From Leguminivora glycinivorella (taxonomy: Eukaryota; Arthropoda; Insecta; Lepidoptera; Tortricidae), in assembly GCF_023078275.1 (NCBI RefSeq), contig NC_062973.1, positions 21,570,956 through 21,634,955 of the forward strand: a stretch of 64,000 nt of DNA, given 5' to 3'. Positions 32,693 to 42,780 of this stretch are shown in pieces (within the stretch, counting starts at the first letter, position 1; each line of letters starts with the position of its first letter). A program made the position numbers and the translations under genes. The notes below the pieces were generated by a model. The model ran no database searches and was not told the origin of the DNA. It worked only from the letters and a program-made list of their open reading frames with translations.

Positions 32693-33262
32693 CTTTTTCT
32701 CATCTATATTTAATACCTGACTGTACACAAGGACTAAGGGGGCTATTACCAAAGCCTTAAAGTTCGTATATTTGTGAACACTTTGCCGCTTCGTTATACG
32801 ACCGTACCAATTTAATGCATTTCTATTCTAATCTCTCTCTTCGTAATAATTTATTCGAACCTTTTTTGTGCTGCTTGTGTTTGGTTAGAATTATATATTT
32901 AAGCCGGGTTTCGGGTTGAGTTTAGTAACACGTGCCTATGGAATTAGAGATGGTTTTTGTTAATTATATATTTTATAGGAAACATTATGCGTTAGTCTTG
33001 ATTTTATAGGTATATATTTAGAATTATATGTGCAATGCCCGAATAAATAAGATCAGTCTTTAGGTTTTTTTTATAGACGGTGCAAGTATGATAATATTTT
33101 GCGAACGAATTGTTTATCATATTAATTAATTTATGGAAATATAAGTTAAGTACCTTATAGGCCTTATACCAAGTACTTTATAAATTGATATTGGCACTTA
33201 TACAGTAACGTAAGTGTCAGTATAATAATATTATTAGTACAAGCATAGTTATATACAGTATT
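32693..33262. other. AT-rich DNA, nothing recognised
   Basis: Short A/T runs; no frame, RNA or TIR of note. Confidence 0.5.
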
Positions 33263-33503
33263 AAACTAACGAAAACCTTTCAGTAACAAACGCCCCATGA
33301 TTCAAAACTTTTACTATGGGACCAACACCCAAAACGCGAAATAAAATTTACTCTCCCATAGGAAATACTTACTACAAAATAAAACTACCTATGAAACTGT
33401 CAGAAGATATTTTCGTGATTTCGGGGTTGATCCCATAGTCAAAAAGTTTCGAACAGTATCACCTGACATATTACGGGTTATAGTAAATGGTTTTCGTTAG
33501 TTT
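33263..33503. mobile_element. 241-bp TIR element (AAACTAACGAAAACC)
   Basis: AAACTAACGAAAACC and GGTTTTCGTTAGTTT are exact inverted ends. Inner partners include CTATGGGACCAACACCC / GGGTTGATCCCATAG and AAACTTTT / AAAAAGTTT. MITE-like. Confidence 0.65.
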
Positions 33504-34376
33504 ACCATACCTACACGAGCTTAGAATGTGTCTCTCTTTCAGTGACAAGCGCCCCATTTCAAAACAAAATGAAGAACCTATAGTGTAATGTTGGCAGTGA
33601 ATGTGTTAATAGTTTAACATAAACTTAGGTGCAATATCAATATCGTAAAATGGGGTGAGAAGGGTTTGGGGAAGAAAAGGGACCCGAATATTTTGCTCAG
33701 GATCAGGTTGCTTTTAGAGTAATTCTATTATACTTTCAAGTATTTTATTTTCTTTTAGCAAAACCGAGTAGCAACATTAAAATATTAAAAATGAGATCTC
33801 TAGTATAAATAATAATACCTATAGGACCTGAATGAACAATGGTTAAAAGAAAAGCCAAAAATGGGATAAACAGCGTATGAAGCCAAGTTTACCTGAAAAG
33901 TAAAAATACCCTAAACATTTTACCAACTCACCTCATTGCTGTCCTATAACATCTCTCAATATCATTAAAAAAACTGAAATAAATAGGTACTACCGATGTC
34001 ATGTATGTATTAGTGTGTTAACATCACCGTTTTACATGACAAAATGTCTTTTGTCAAGATTTGAATATATACATACTTATTGACATTTCAAATTCTCGTG
34101 TTTTGTACACGTTTTAAAGTTATTCACGAGTTGCACCCGCCGTAAAGTCAGAAATAGGTAAAATGACATTATTTTATCGTTTGTGCAGTGAGTGACTTTC
34201 AAGAAGAAAAAATGTGTTTCATGAAAAAATCAGAGGTGCGTTCTGAATAAGTACAATGAAATTTTAAATATCATGTTATAAAATTGTCTCGGATACAATT
34301 CGATATGAAATTATTTTTCTCGCCCATATTAAAGCACTCGTAAATATTAGAAACGTAAATATACCTAATATTACTT
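33504..34376. other. Intergenic DNA
   Basis: A second AGTGACAAGCGCCCCATTTCAAAAC motif (33541-33565) echoes the preceding element's CAGTAACAAACGCCCCATGA. Otherwise nothing was recognised. Confidence 0.45.
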
Positions 34377-34377
34377 A

Positions 34378-35420
34378 GTGCATTCGCAGTTGGAGGCTTT
34401 CCAAGTGTTCCAGTATATCTCTAAAGTAAATGCAGGCGGTGATTATGCGCAGATACATGTGGCAAAACATTGTCCGGCGATACATAGTGTACCTAATGAA
34501 AATAGTTTAGCAAAGCGAAACGAGTATATTAAAGTAAATGCAGGCGACAGATACTGCTGTCCCTCATAGTGTACCTTTTGTAGCAAAGGTAAATCCTGTG
34601 ATGTGTTAAATCCTATGGATCCAAATTAGTTACTACGATTGCCGCTAGCATTCATGTATGACTTGTCCATAACGTGGTGTTGTTACAATCAGAGCCAATC
34701 TAATGGTAGACTTGTTTAGTGAGCTATGAATGACTTATCTGGGAACCTTGAGAACAAAAGATAGTCACTTTTTGACTTTGTTCTAAATAAAAGAGACGGC
34801 GATTTTGATAGCTCACCGCTGAGCGAGTAACTGAGTAAAATCGCCGTGTCTTATTTTAATAACGGGGATTATCATTTGTTCGTTTTTTAGATGCATATGA
34901 TATCAATCGATACTATCAAAATACCCAACTATCATGCATTGAGTTGCAACCAGTGCTTAATGGAATTTGTTTTAAGTGGCTGTGAAATGACTTATTTTCT
35001 GGGAACCTTGAGGAGTGTCACTAGTCACTTTTTGACTTTGTTCTATCAATTAGGATGGTAAAACTATGCTAGTATGCTTCATAATTCTAACGCTTTTAAA
35101 AAGGTCTTCTATACTGAGTAAAAATAAGAAGTTGTATTTATTAATTGGTAATAATTCTGGGATTCATTTAGTTAGTTTTAACACTTAGATGCATATGATA
35201 TCAATAACGATACTATCAAAATAACCCAACTAGACAAAGCATTGAGTTGCAATTGTTGCAACCATGGAATTTGAGGGTTCAAATGTGATCAGAAATACGC
35301 TGTTAAAATTATTTGGTGTGCTCATTTTACACCACGTATATCTTTGCATGTGGCAAAACATTGTCCAGCGATACATAGCTACGAGTAGTGTAATGAAGAT
35401 AGTTTTAGGAACGGAAAACA
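34378..35420. repeat. Diverged local duplications
   Basis: TAAATGCAGGCG occurs at 34427 and 34532. GTGGCAAAACATTGTCC.GCGATACATAG occurs at 34458 and 35349. GGGAACCTTGAG..TAGTCACTTTTTGACTTTGTTCTA occurs at 34741 and 34999. AGATGCATATGATATCAAT..GATACTATCAAAATA occurs at 34890 and 35187. The order suggests an old segmental tandem duplication later rearranged. Frames here are short and unsupported. Confidence 0.55.
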
Positions 35421-35562
35421 AGAAGTTTCGATGCAATCTCGTGGCTTACTTGCTCTTAATTGCTTAACTTTAACTAGAGCCTCTTCCTGTCGCAGATTCG
35501 TTTTAAGTTCATGCATACTTCACCCGTGCGCGGGTAGATCACTTGTTTACCAGATGAAGCGT

Positions 35563-35924
35563 ATACACCGTGTTTTTTTGTTTTCCGTTAAATTCGACAC
35601 GCAGGTTCATCATCAGAAACCACTCTGTATATCAGTTTTTGTTAAATTAGAAAAAAAAATATTTTTATTTCCATACATAATATTATGGATTAATTACTGT
35701 GAGAGGACCTTAATCATAACATTAAAGTCATTGTCAAGTGTTTGACGGTACATGTCAAAATAAATAACATTAGGAAGTGGTAAGGGATGCCACACAATTA
35801 TTTTTATTTTTTTAATAACTCGATAACCGTAAGAGTTAAGACGCTAGTTTCTTAGAGAAATTAATTGTATTTGAACTAAAGAACCATCCCTTAAAGTTCG
35901 GAATTCAATAAAAACAGGGTGTAT
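35563..35924. mobile_element. MITE (ATACACC..GGTGTAT), intact-site copy
   Basis: ATACACCGTGTTTTTTTGTT at the left and AATAAAAACAGGGTGTAT at the right, with AATTCGACACGC, CACTCTGTATATC and AAGAGTTAAGACGCTAG inside. Lacks the LINE tail found in the 6634-7195 copy. Confidence 0.65.
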
Positions 35925-36063
35925 ATCGGTAATTTTTTATCACTTGCCATAGTGACGGTGATGTCATCAACAACGATTACGCTTACGCAACGCTTGGTTT
36001 TTTGGGAGAAGTGACAATCGTTGACGGTACGTGGCGACTGGCGATCGAAATGCAACCTGGATC

Positions 36064-36234
36064 TGTTGTGCAAGCGCGGATCCAGCTTCGTGCCCAGGGG
36101 GGGGGTCACGTGGTAAAGGCGCGGGGCCCCACGGGAATGAAAAGGCGTGGTCTATTTGTATGGCAATCTTAGGCTCCAGGGGGGGTATGGTCCGCCGCTC
36201 ATGACCCCCCGCTGATCCGCGCATGCTGTTGTGC
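36064..36234. mobile_element. GC-rich 155-bp hAT-like MITE with 8-bp duplication
   Basis: TGTTGTGC at 36064-36071 and again at 36227-36234 brackets 36072-36226, whose ends AAGCGCGGATCCAGC and GCTGATCCGCGCATGC are inverted. Internal CCCCCC/GGGGGGG runs also pair. An 8-bp duplication indicates hAT. Removing one duplicate and the insert restores the host repeat. Confidence 0.7.
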
Positions 36235-36295
36235 CACTAAGAGCTACAGGGAGAGCTAGCTCCGAAAGTCGAAACGCTAATGAACCGTAACGGCT

Positions 36296-36575
36296 CAGCC
36301 ACGACATTAGTCTGAAACGTGACAGCAGTGAGCGGCGGCCATACATTGGAGCGAGACACAGCGATGGGACTTTTCATTAGCACGTATGGCTGCCGCTCAC
36401 CGCTGTCGCGCTTACGGCCCAGCCACGACATTAGTCTGAAGCGCGACAGCGGTGAGCGGCGGCCATACATTGGAGCGAGACACAGCGATGGGACTTTTCA
36501 TTCGCACGTATGGCTGCCGCACACCGCTGTCGCGCTTAGACCAATGTCGTGGCTGGGCCGTAAGCGATTGTGACG
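36296..36575. repeat. Two ~124-bp tandem units, each a palindrome, plus inverted end
   Basis: Units start CAGCCACGACATTAGTCTGA at 36296 and 36420 (124-bp spacing). Within each, GACAGCGGTGAGCGGCGGCC..ATACA and TATGGCTGCCGCTCACCGCTG are inverted, and CATTGGAGCGAGACACAGCG, GATGGGACTTTTCATT fill the loop. The array ends with CAATGTCGTGGCTGGGCCGT, the reverse complement of the unit start. Confidence 0.7.
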
Positions 36576-36604
36576 TTTAGCCACGAGCAAAGCCGTTAAA
36601 TCTG

Positions 36605-36813
36605 GCGGACTAAGGGCCGGTTGCACCAAACCGTCTGTCTCCGTTAAAGCGTTGGTTAAATTTTATTCTATGGGAAGTTCCATAGACCTCTGCTGCGTGA
36701 CGATGATGTGTCTGTCAAATTTGGTTGATGCGACTGGACCTAAATGCAACTGTCTGGCTAAGGTGATCTATTCATAACTAACATCTGGTGGTGACTGCAC
36801 ATAGGAGTTGCTA
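36605..36813. other. Possible GGCCGGTTGCACCA element, partial
   Basis: AGGGCCGGTTGCACCAAACCG resembles the left end of a common insect MITE. The inverted right end is only weakly represented (GGTTGATGCGACTGGACC at 36723-36740). Confidence 0.35.
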
Positions 36814-36969
36814 TAGGTGAAAAACTTAAGAAAGTCACCTGTTGTATGTGTGAGTGACGTGTTCGAATAGGCGTTTGTTTTGTTTGTGTTACTAATTTTA
36901 AATATGTGTTCTCTATTCGAACACGTCACTCACACATACAACAGGTGACTTTCTTAAGTTTTTCACCTA
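36814..36969. repeat. Perfect 56-bp inverted repeat, 44-bp loop
   Basis: 36814-36869 (TAGGTGAAAAACTTAAGAAA..GTGACGTGTTCGAATA) is exactly complementary to 36914-36969. The loop is AT-rich. Perfect arms mean recent origin or gene-conversion-like upkeep. Confidence 0.8.
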
Positions 36970-37384
36970 TTAATGTATTAAGTGAACGCCATACCGCTGC
37001 CATCCGATTATTAAAATAACTATAATAAGTATGTATACTGTATGTCCAGCATAGCAATCTATGGCATCTAGCTCCGCGATAATTTAAATCAACTAAAATT
37101 TGTTTCACAATGAAGCTTTCATTGAAAACTTCAGAAACAATGTTCACTCTTTTTTGGTCTTCTCTGTTTGGCCTAAAGGTTGTATGGTAGAAAATGCCAT
37201 GTAGCATTAAGTCCGCCTTCTATAACTGTATATTTTTACAGTGCAATAAAGTTAAAATAAATATATAAGAACCATACATGGCGCAGTCGGTAAGGATGAA
37301 TCTCAGCTCCGAAATATACACCAATCGTTTAAACTTCATAGCTAACGCAATATCGCTGTCAAACAAAGTAATATAATAAATTAA

Positions 37385-37685
37385 ATATAACAAGATCATA
37401 CCATCCCATACATTAAAATGCGACCGCCTACGAACGCGCATACACTCCACCACACATAGATGGCGCCACAAAAAATGCCTTGTTGCCACCGATTATTTGT
37501 AGATTGGCATTAAGTGTCAATTCCGAGCCGTAAATCTATGTCAAAAGTGACACTTAACGCCATCTACAAGTATAATCGAAAGCTACAAGACATTTTTTTT
37601 GTGGCGCCATCTATGTGTGGTGGAGTGTAAGCGCGGTCTTAGGCGGTCGCATTTTAATGTATGGGATGGTATGATCTTGTTATAT
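37385..37685. mobile_element. 301-bp foldback with ~90-bp arms
   Basis: Left ATATAACAAGATCATACC..ATGCGACCGCCTA..ACTCCACCACACATAGATGG..CGCCACAAAAAATG pairs with the right arm ending CTTGTTATAT. A second inner pair (TGGCATTAAGTGTCA / TGACACTTAACGCCA) flanks the centre. The right arm is shared with 12958-13268. The long minus frame through the left arm is not taken as a gene. Confidence 0.7.
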
Positions 37686-38029
37686 GTACATATTTAATCT
37701 ATGGTAATATGGAAGAGTGATAGGACGAACAATTGACGTACTACTAATGAAAATGATGCTAAATTGAATAGCGGTCTGTTGTAGTATGCAGCACTACATG
37801 CAATAGTGTACTCTCGAAAGCGGGTAACTACCTATTTGCAAATTTCCTTCGCCGCCGAGAAAGCTAGATTTTATAACTACTTAGAACGGAGTCTAACTGT
37901 GGTTGTTCTATACGTACAAGATACCAGCTGCACCGTTGAGAACGTCGTATAGGTTTAAGACTAAGTAATGCATACATTCTTTTTAATCACAAGATAGTGA
38001 GACTGTTCTCACAGGCATGTAGCCAAGAG
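37686..38029. other. Nothing recognised
   Basis: Mixed-composition DNA without frames or inverted ends. Confidence 0.5.
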
Positions 38030-38155
38030 TGTAATTATTGACACTCCGTGCCAATCGAAACGCAGTCTGACTCTGTCGCACCACCACAGAAGAGCGAAAG
38101 GTAGAGCTAGCTACAAAACGTTTACTTTGGTCGTTTACTGGCGATGGCGTCTAGG
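38030..38155. repeat. GTGACAATCG/GCTAGG repeat family, diverged copy
   Basis: It retains AATCGAAACGCAGTCTGACT, CTGTCGCACCAC, AGAAGAGCGAAAGGTAGAGC and TAGCTACAAAACG in family order; the ends are degraded. Confidence 0.45.
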
Positions 38156-38705
38156 GGCAAATTCTGAGTTTTGCGCCAACATTTAATACTATTCAGATTC
38201 AGCTATCTGAAATTGTTTTAGCCGTGCGCTCCGGTTCCGAGGAAAAAGGCTGCAACTATATTATTAGGTGCTTTAGACGGTTTTGTTATCTCAAAACTTT
38301 GTAGTACTTAACCGCTTCTTTACCTTTTGTAGCCTTACAACAAGTTTCATACTGAATTGTTTGTTCCGTTATTTACTTTCTGTACCCTCCTGGGTCCTGG
38401 TGCCCTCCTACGAGTACATAAGGTTTGAACTTTTACAAGAATACAACCATGTCTAAATTTAAATGACAATATTTGTCAGAATCCTTACAATCTGATTTAT
38501 AACGTCACTATGACATAGTTCTACAGTGGCCTAGGGTTCCAATTGGTTGACTGTACATAAGGTTTGAACTTTTACAAGAATAAAAGAAAGTTTTAAATTC
38601 AAAAGTACAAACATTTGCCAGGGATCCATGAGGATACATTTCAATAAAATGGTATATTCCATATTAACTAACAATTAATGTAGATAACCACAAAATTAAA
38701 TTTTG

Positions 38706-38850
38706 AAAAAACCCCCGACCGCGACATAGTAAAACGATTTTCATGAAACATGGCTGGGAACACTCCCGACTAACTCAGCTTTCAGACAAAAAACTAAATC
38801 TAAATCGGTTCATCCGTTCGGGAGCTATGATGCCACAGACAGACACACAC

Positions 38851-38897
<47 letters not shown>

Positions 38898-38955
38898 CAC
38901 AGACAGACAGACACGTCAAACTTATAAGTAACACCCTGTCGTTTTTGCGTCGGTT
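38706..38955 (-). repeat. CCCCCGACG interspersed repeat, inverted copy
   Basis: Reverse complement of the repeat at 12990-13232: ACCCCCGACCGCGACATAGT, TTTTCATGAAACATGGCTGG, ATCGGTTCATCCGTTCGGGA, an ACAG/ACAGACAA microsatellite, CACGTCAAACTTATAA and CGTTTTTGCGTCGG. The frame at 38743-38931 (TDRQTDRQ..) is translated microsatellite. Confidence 0.65.
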
Positions 38956-39730
38956 TAAAAATAGAGATAAACTAACAGAAATGAAATATTTTATGTATAT
39001 AGTAGTTTTAAATGGCCAAGAGCATCTCAGACCATATTCATTTTAGCGTGCCAAATTGAATTACATTTTTTCAGAAATTTTACGATCAAAATAGTGACCA
39101 TCGAATATTATTTACAAATATAAAATTTAAACTTCACTTATTTATGCTCGACTGAACAAATTGCTTGAAATTCACACATTTAAAAGTTATCGATAGAGTA
39201 GTTCTATAAGATTTGTGCATCGTATTTTGTAGTACATATTTACATAGGTATACTAAGTAATAAAATGCGAATCTCTCAACCGACTCTGTACGTATTATAC
39301 ATGTTAACACGCGGTAAGCTCTGAAACCACTCAACCGATTTTATGCGGTTTTCAATAACATATAACTTCATGCTTGGAAAATCGTTATACATAAGTGACT
39401 ACATATTTTACGTATGGTTTATTTTATATTTGCTTCACGAAAATGCAAGTGAATTTTTCGAGACGAGGGACTGATAAAAGTTAGATACTCATACATATAT
39501 AAGTTAATACACATAAATAGGACATGGTAGGGCTATCAAACTATAAACATAAATGACTAAAATGACGTTCCACGTATTGCCTCTCTGTCGTCCAGTCAAG
39601 AATTCAAGATAATAAATATAGATTCGAACAAATTGCCAAAAACATGTATACACAAGCTTAACGTATAAATAAAAAATCGTGTAAATATATTATACTTTTG
39701 GCACTTTGTCTGGATTTATTACCTCGATTG
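38956..39730. other. Nothing recognised
   Basis: AT-rich; frame 39134-39334 (minus) has no support. Confidence 0.5.
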
Positions 39731-39813
39731 TACTATCAGGTGCAAAAGTGCATGGAAAAATTATGAAAGAATTCATTGATAAATTCGCCATGCACTTTTG
39801 CAGCTGATAGTAC
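39731..39813. repeat. 83-bp foldback (TACTATCAG.TGCAAAAGTGCATGG)
   Basis: Arms TACTATCAGGTGCAAAAGTGCATGG and CCATGCACTTTTGCAGCTGATAGTA. A half copy, GAATTCATTGATAAATTCGCCATGCACTTTTGC, recurs at 57623-57655. Confidence 0.65.
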
Positions 39814-40260
39814 ATAACATGTCGAATGTGGTTCTCGTTAGGCCCTTACGTCACAGTCACACATTTGTAACATTCGGGAACGAAACAGAATCGTAAACAA
39901 CGTTGTATTTTTGCAGCTTTTATTTAACCGACCGCAAGAATAGTTTCAAAGTTATTTCCATTAGCTTATATTTTATACATGTACCTGGAGGTCCGCAGTC
40001 TGTATATCTTTCCGTCGAAGTGTCTGCCAGTTGCAAGCGGATATGCCCGAGGGGCCCCGCCAGCTAGGGTTGTATGATCGATTTTGTTCTCTAACACTTG
40101 CTAAATGATACTGCTTATAAATTGTTCCAAGTTTCGTTATGCTCTATTCTCAGAGGATAGAATACTAGAGAGCGAACACACCGCCATCGGACGTGTCGCA
40201 GATGTGAGCTCATTGAGCATGTAATTGTCTTTGTGTGCGTGCGTGATGACACGACTCGCT

Positions 40261-40371
40261 GGGGCCCATTTCTCGAAGCTACAAGTTACAATTTACAAGT
40301 AGTCAATGTCTAATATGACAAGTTGGAAAGAGACTTCCGCTTGTAACGTTCAGTTTTGAGAAATGGGCCCC
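40261..40371. mobile_element. MITE 1 of a tandem pair (GGGGCCCATTTCTC)
   Basis: GGGGCCCATTTCTCGAAG at the left and GAGAAATGGGCCCC at the right are inverted. ACAAGTTACA / TTGTAAC motifs lie inside. A second element begins two bases later. Confidence 0.7.
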
Positions 40372-40372
40372 T

Positions 40373-40492
40373 GGGGCCCGTTTCTCGAAAGGTACAAGCC
40401 TTGTATTACAAGTGCGCGAACTGTCAAATCGTATGGGTTGTCATGGAAACACACTTGTAATACAAGGCTTGTAACCTTTCGAGAAATGGGCC
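40373..40492. mobile_element. MITE 2 of a tandem pair (GGGGCCCGTTTCTC)
   Basis: GGGGCCCGTTTCTCGAAAGGTACAAGCC..TTGTATTACAAGTG pairs nearly perfectly with CACTTGTAATACAAGGC..TTTCGAGAAATGGGCC. Arms are ~48 bp. It lies 130 bp from the stop codon of the 40623 gene, so it may be transcribed in that gene's 3' region. Confidence 0.75.
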
Positions 40493-40622
40493 TTTCGTTC
40501 GCATGTACACGTGCAATAGAGGGGTCCATCTACAAGTCTGTGTGTGTGTGTGGGTGCAAGAACTTGCGACAGGCGTATTCAATACAAATAATACAATACG
40601 GCATGTCCGATCTCCTTCCTTC

Positions 40623-41087
40623 CTATATCTGTTCTTTAGGAATTCTAGGGAAGTGGTTGCGAAGTTGGTCTTCTTTGTTCTTTTTATCAGCGAGACGAAC
40701 GAGTTGCTGGACTTGTGCCATGTCGTCCCGGGCCACCGCGTCCCGGAGCGCCTCCAGCATTTTCACGCACTGCCGACTCTTCATCAGCTGTTTCTCTGTC
40801 CTCTCCTGCATATTCATCAGCCGACCTTCGTCCCTCTGCACCAGCTTAACCTTCTTCCCTATCAAACTCATGTAGTAATCAATCTGTTGCTGCATATCGT
40901 CCACGTGCGAGTGGAAGTTAAAGTCGAGTATAAGAACTAACAGGTATAAGGCGTACATTGCGAACAAACCGATCCCGAAGTAAACCAGTGTGGGGCACGT
41001 GGGGGAGAAGAACGGGCAGTCTTCTTGGAGCATCAGGCAGCTCCAAAGATAACTTTTTTGGGGAGTCGTCCTACCCGCTATCTCCAT
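40623..41087 (-). CDS. Small single-pass membrane protein with long coiled-coil tail, function unknown
   Basis: The frame is 154 codons from an ATG (context ACACAATGG) to TAG, with no intron evident. Residues 1-33 form a short polar segment with three cysteines (C17, C24, C31). Residues 34-55 (LVYFGIG..ALYLLVLIL) are a clear membrane helix. Residues 62-140 are highly charged and heptad-like (QQQIDYYMSL, RDEGRLMNMQERTEKQL, VKMLEALRDAVARDD, LVRLADKKNKEDQ), predicting a coiled coil. The tail is PRIPKEQI. Coding is supported by length, codon structure and a protein-like domain order in otherwise frame-poor DNA; GC is higher than nearby. I recognise no family. It could be a retrocopy or a fast-evolving single-exon gene. 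Orientation in the membrane is not decided. Confidence 0.75.
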   Translation of the reverse strand: MEIAGRTTPQKSYLWSCLMLQEDCPFFSPTCPTLVYFGIGLFAMYALYLLVLILDFNFHSHVDDMQQQIDYYMSLIGKKVKLVQRDEGRLMNMQERTEKQLMKSRQCVKMLEALRDAVARDDMAQVQQLVRLADKKNKEDQLRNHFPRIPKEQI

Positions 41088-42469
41088 TGTGTCAATTTCG
41101 TTTATGAAACTACGCGGAAATTTTGTGGTAAATTTATTTTGATTTGTATTGTCATTTTGACATAAACATAAACTCTATTATCTCTCTGTGTAATTATCTA
41201 TGATTGAAGGTTTTTACGCGATGCAATCTTATGGATGTAATTTTGAAATTAAACATTAGATAAGTCTTATGACGTTATTATTAACACATCTATGCATGCC
41301 TTTGCAAATTCCAAATATTCAATTTTAAAATATTCTTCAGTTTCTGACTCCCAGAACGTTTACATTTTTTACACGAAATGTATGAACCGCACTTGAAAAC
41401 TTGAAAGATTATTCTTCAAAACGTTTAAATCAAACTCAACAAGGCTCTTCGGTTTCAAAAAAAGCGACAGCAATATTTGTAGGCACTTAGTTGTTATAAT
41501 TTATGGATATTGGATACCAAAACACGTCTTGGCTTGAAGGACTTGTCTTGGGCCCAGGCTGATATTGAAAAAAAAAAAACTGTTTGTCAATAGCAAAGAC
41601 GTAAATAGTTTTATCTGACATCTGTAGCTATAACTATGTGTAATCTGTGCAATCTTTCTGTTTATTATTATTACTATTTATTTTGTTTAATCTTATTAAT
41701 TTTTCAGCTATAAAATGACTGTAGTTTTTTACAGTGTGTGAACAGTACAGGAAAAAAAATTATCCTACTTTAATATATCACGGAACAGTAACACAATGCG
41801 ATGGCCGCGTGAGTGTTTTCCAAAGAATACGATACCTATCATTGAGGCGAAGTGGCATCGCTGACTGACAATAGCGTATAAAAGTGCACAATGCTCGCGA
41901 ACGCTCCACTTCACGCAATATCGGGTTCCTCGGCTGGCCCAAGACGATTCGCTTCACGGCCGACAAAGAAATAGTGCAATGCAATGCCCAAAAGCGGTGG
42001 CTTCGGGCCTGGCTCGGTAAACAGAGGAGGTAAGGGATTTTAAACTGGAAATTGTAGTTTGAGACGGTTTCATATAGTATGGTAGGAAGGTTATGGCGTC
42101 TAATGTACCTACTTTAAGAAACTTGATTTGAAAATTGCCTTCATTAAAGAGCAAGTTAAAATAAAAATGTATCGGTTAAAAAGAGGAAAATAATAAGCTT
42201 CTTGTATAGTAAACGTAGAGTAAAACAAAATCGTTTCTATCTCGATCTAGAATTAGATCAAGATTCTCTTATTCACTATTATAAAGTTGTCTCTGTTTGC
42301 TATCAATATAATGTTTTGAAAAACGTTTTGCTTCATTACCTATAATATATATTTTATCAAATGCTGCGAGCCTACATCACCGAATATCGCAAATTACGGG
42401 TATGTGGAAGGTACATAATATACCTTCTGTTTTATTCTAATCACTTACTAAGAACGCACGCAATTTTTA
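41088..42469. other. Upstream region of the 40623 gene; nothing else recognised
   Basis: No obvious TATA box within 60 bp of the ATG; the leader GTTTCATAAACGAAATTGAC is AT-rich. Frames at 41778-42154 (minus) overlap each other and are not supported. Confidence 0.45.
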
Positions 42470-42780
42470 ACCGACTTCAAAAAAAGGAGGAGGTTCTCAA
42501 TTCGACTGTTTTTTTTTTTATTTTTGTTACTCGATATCTCCGAAAATCATGGACCGATTTTCAAATTTTTTTTTCAATCGATCAGGTATAACCCCGAGAT
42601 GGTCCCATTGGCACCAAGTCGTCTGGGTCTGATGATGGGATCTTGGAGAAATCGAGGGAACTCTTCAACTGTTATAGGCACATGTAATGTTTTTAATGTA
42701 TTTTTCAAAGGTACACCAGTATTTACGCCTGATGGTAATAATTTTATGTGGCTGAGCTGATGATGGAAGGTCAAATCTTC
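42470..42780 (+). repeat. Dispersed repeat (AACCGACTTCAAAAAAAGGAGG)
   Basis: ACCGACTTCAAAAAAAGGAG, GGTTCTCAATTCGACTG, TCGATATCTCCGAAAATCAT, ACCCCGAGATGGTCCC, TCTGATGATGGGATC and GAGGGAACTCTTCAACTGTT. Recalled as a frequent lepidopteran interspersed repeat. The overlapping frames in it are not genes here. Confidence 0.5.

Larger units (their letters stand above)
36010..36600 (+). repeat. GTGACAATCG repeat expanded and interrupted by a hAT MITE
   Basis: The family start (GAAGTGACAATCGTTGACGG, GTACGTGGCGACTGGCGATC) and end (GTAAGCGATTGTGACGTTTAGCC) are both present. They are separated by a 155-bp insertion with an 8-bp duplication and by tandem palindromic units, so a ~125-bp element now spans nearly 600 bp. 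Confidence 0.6.

Noticed and set aside
35891..36573. Overlapping frames of 64-85 codons on both strands
   Set aside because: They lie in GC-rich tandem palindromes and a hAT-like insertion; not protein-like.
38743..38931. 62-codon frame rich in TDRQ
   Set aside because: Translation of an ACAG-type microsatellite inside a dispersed repeat.
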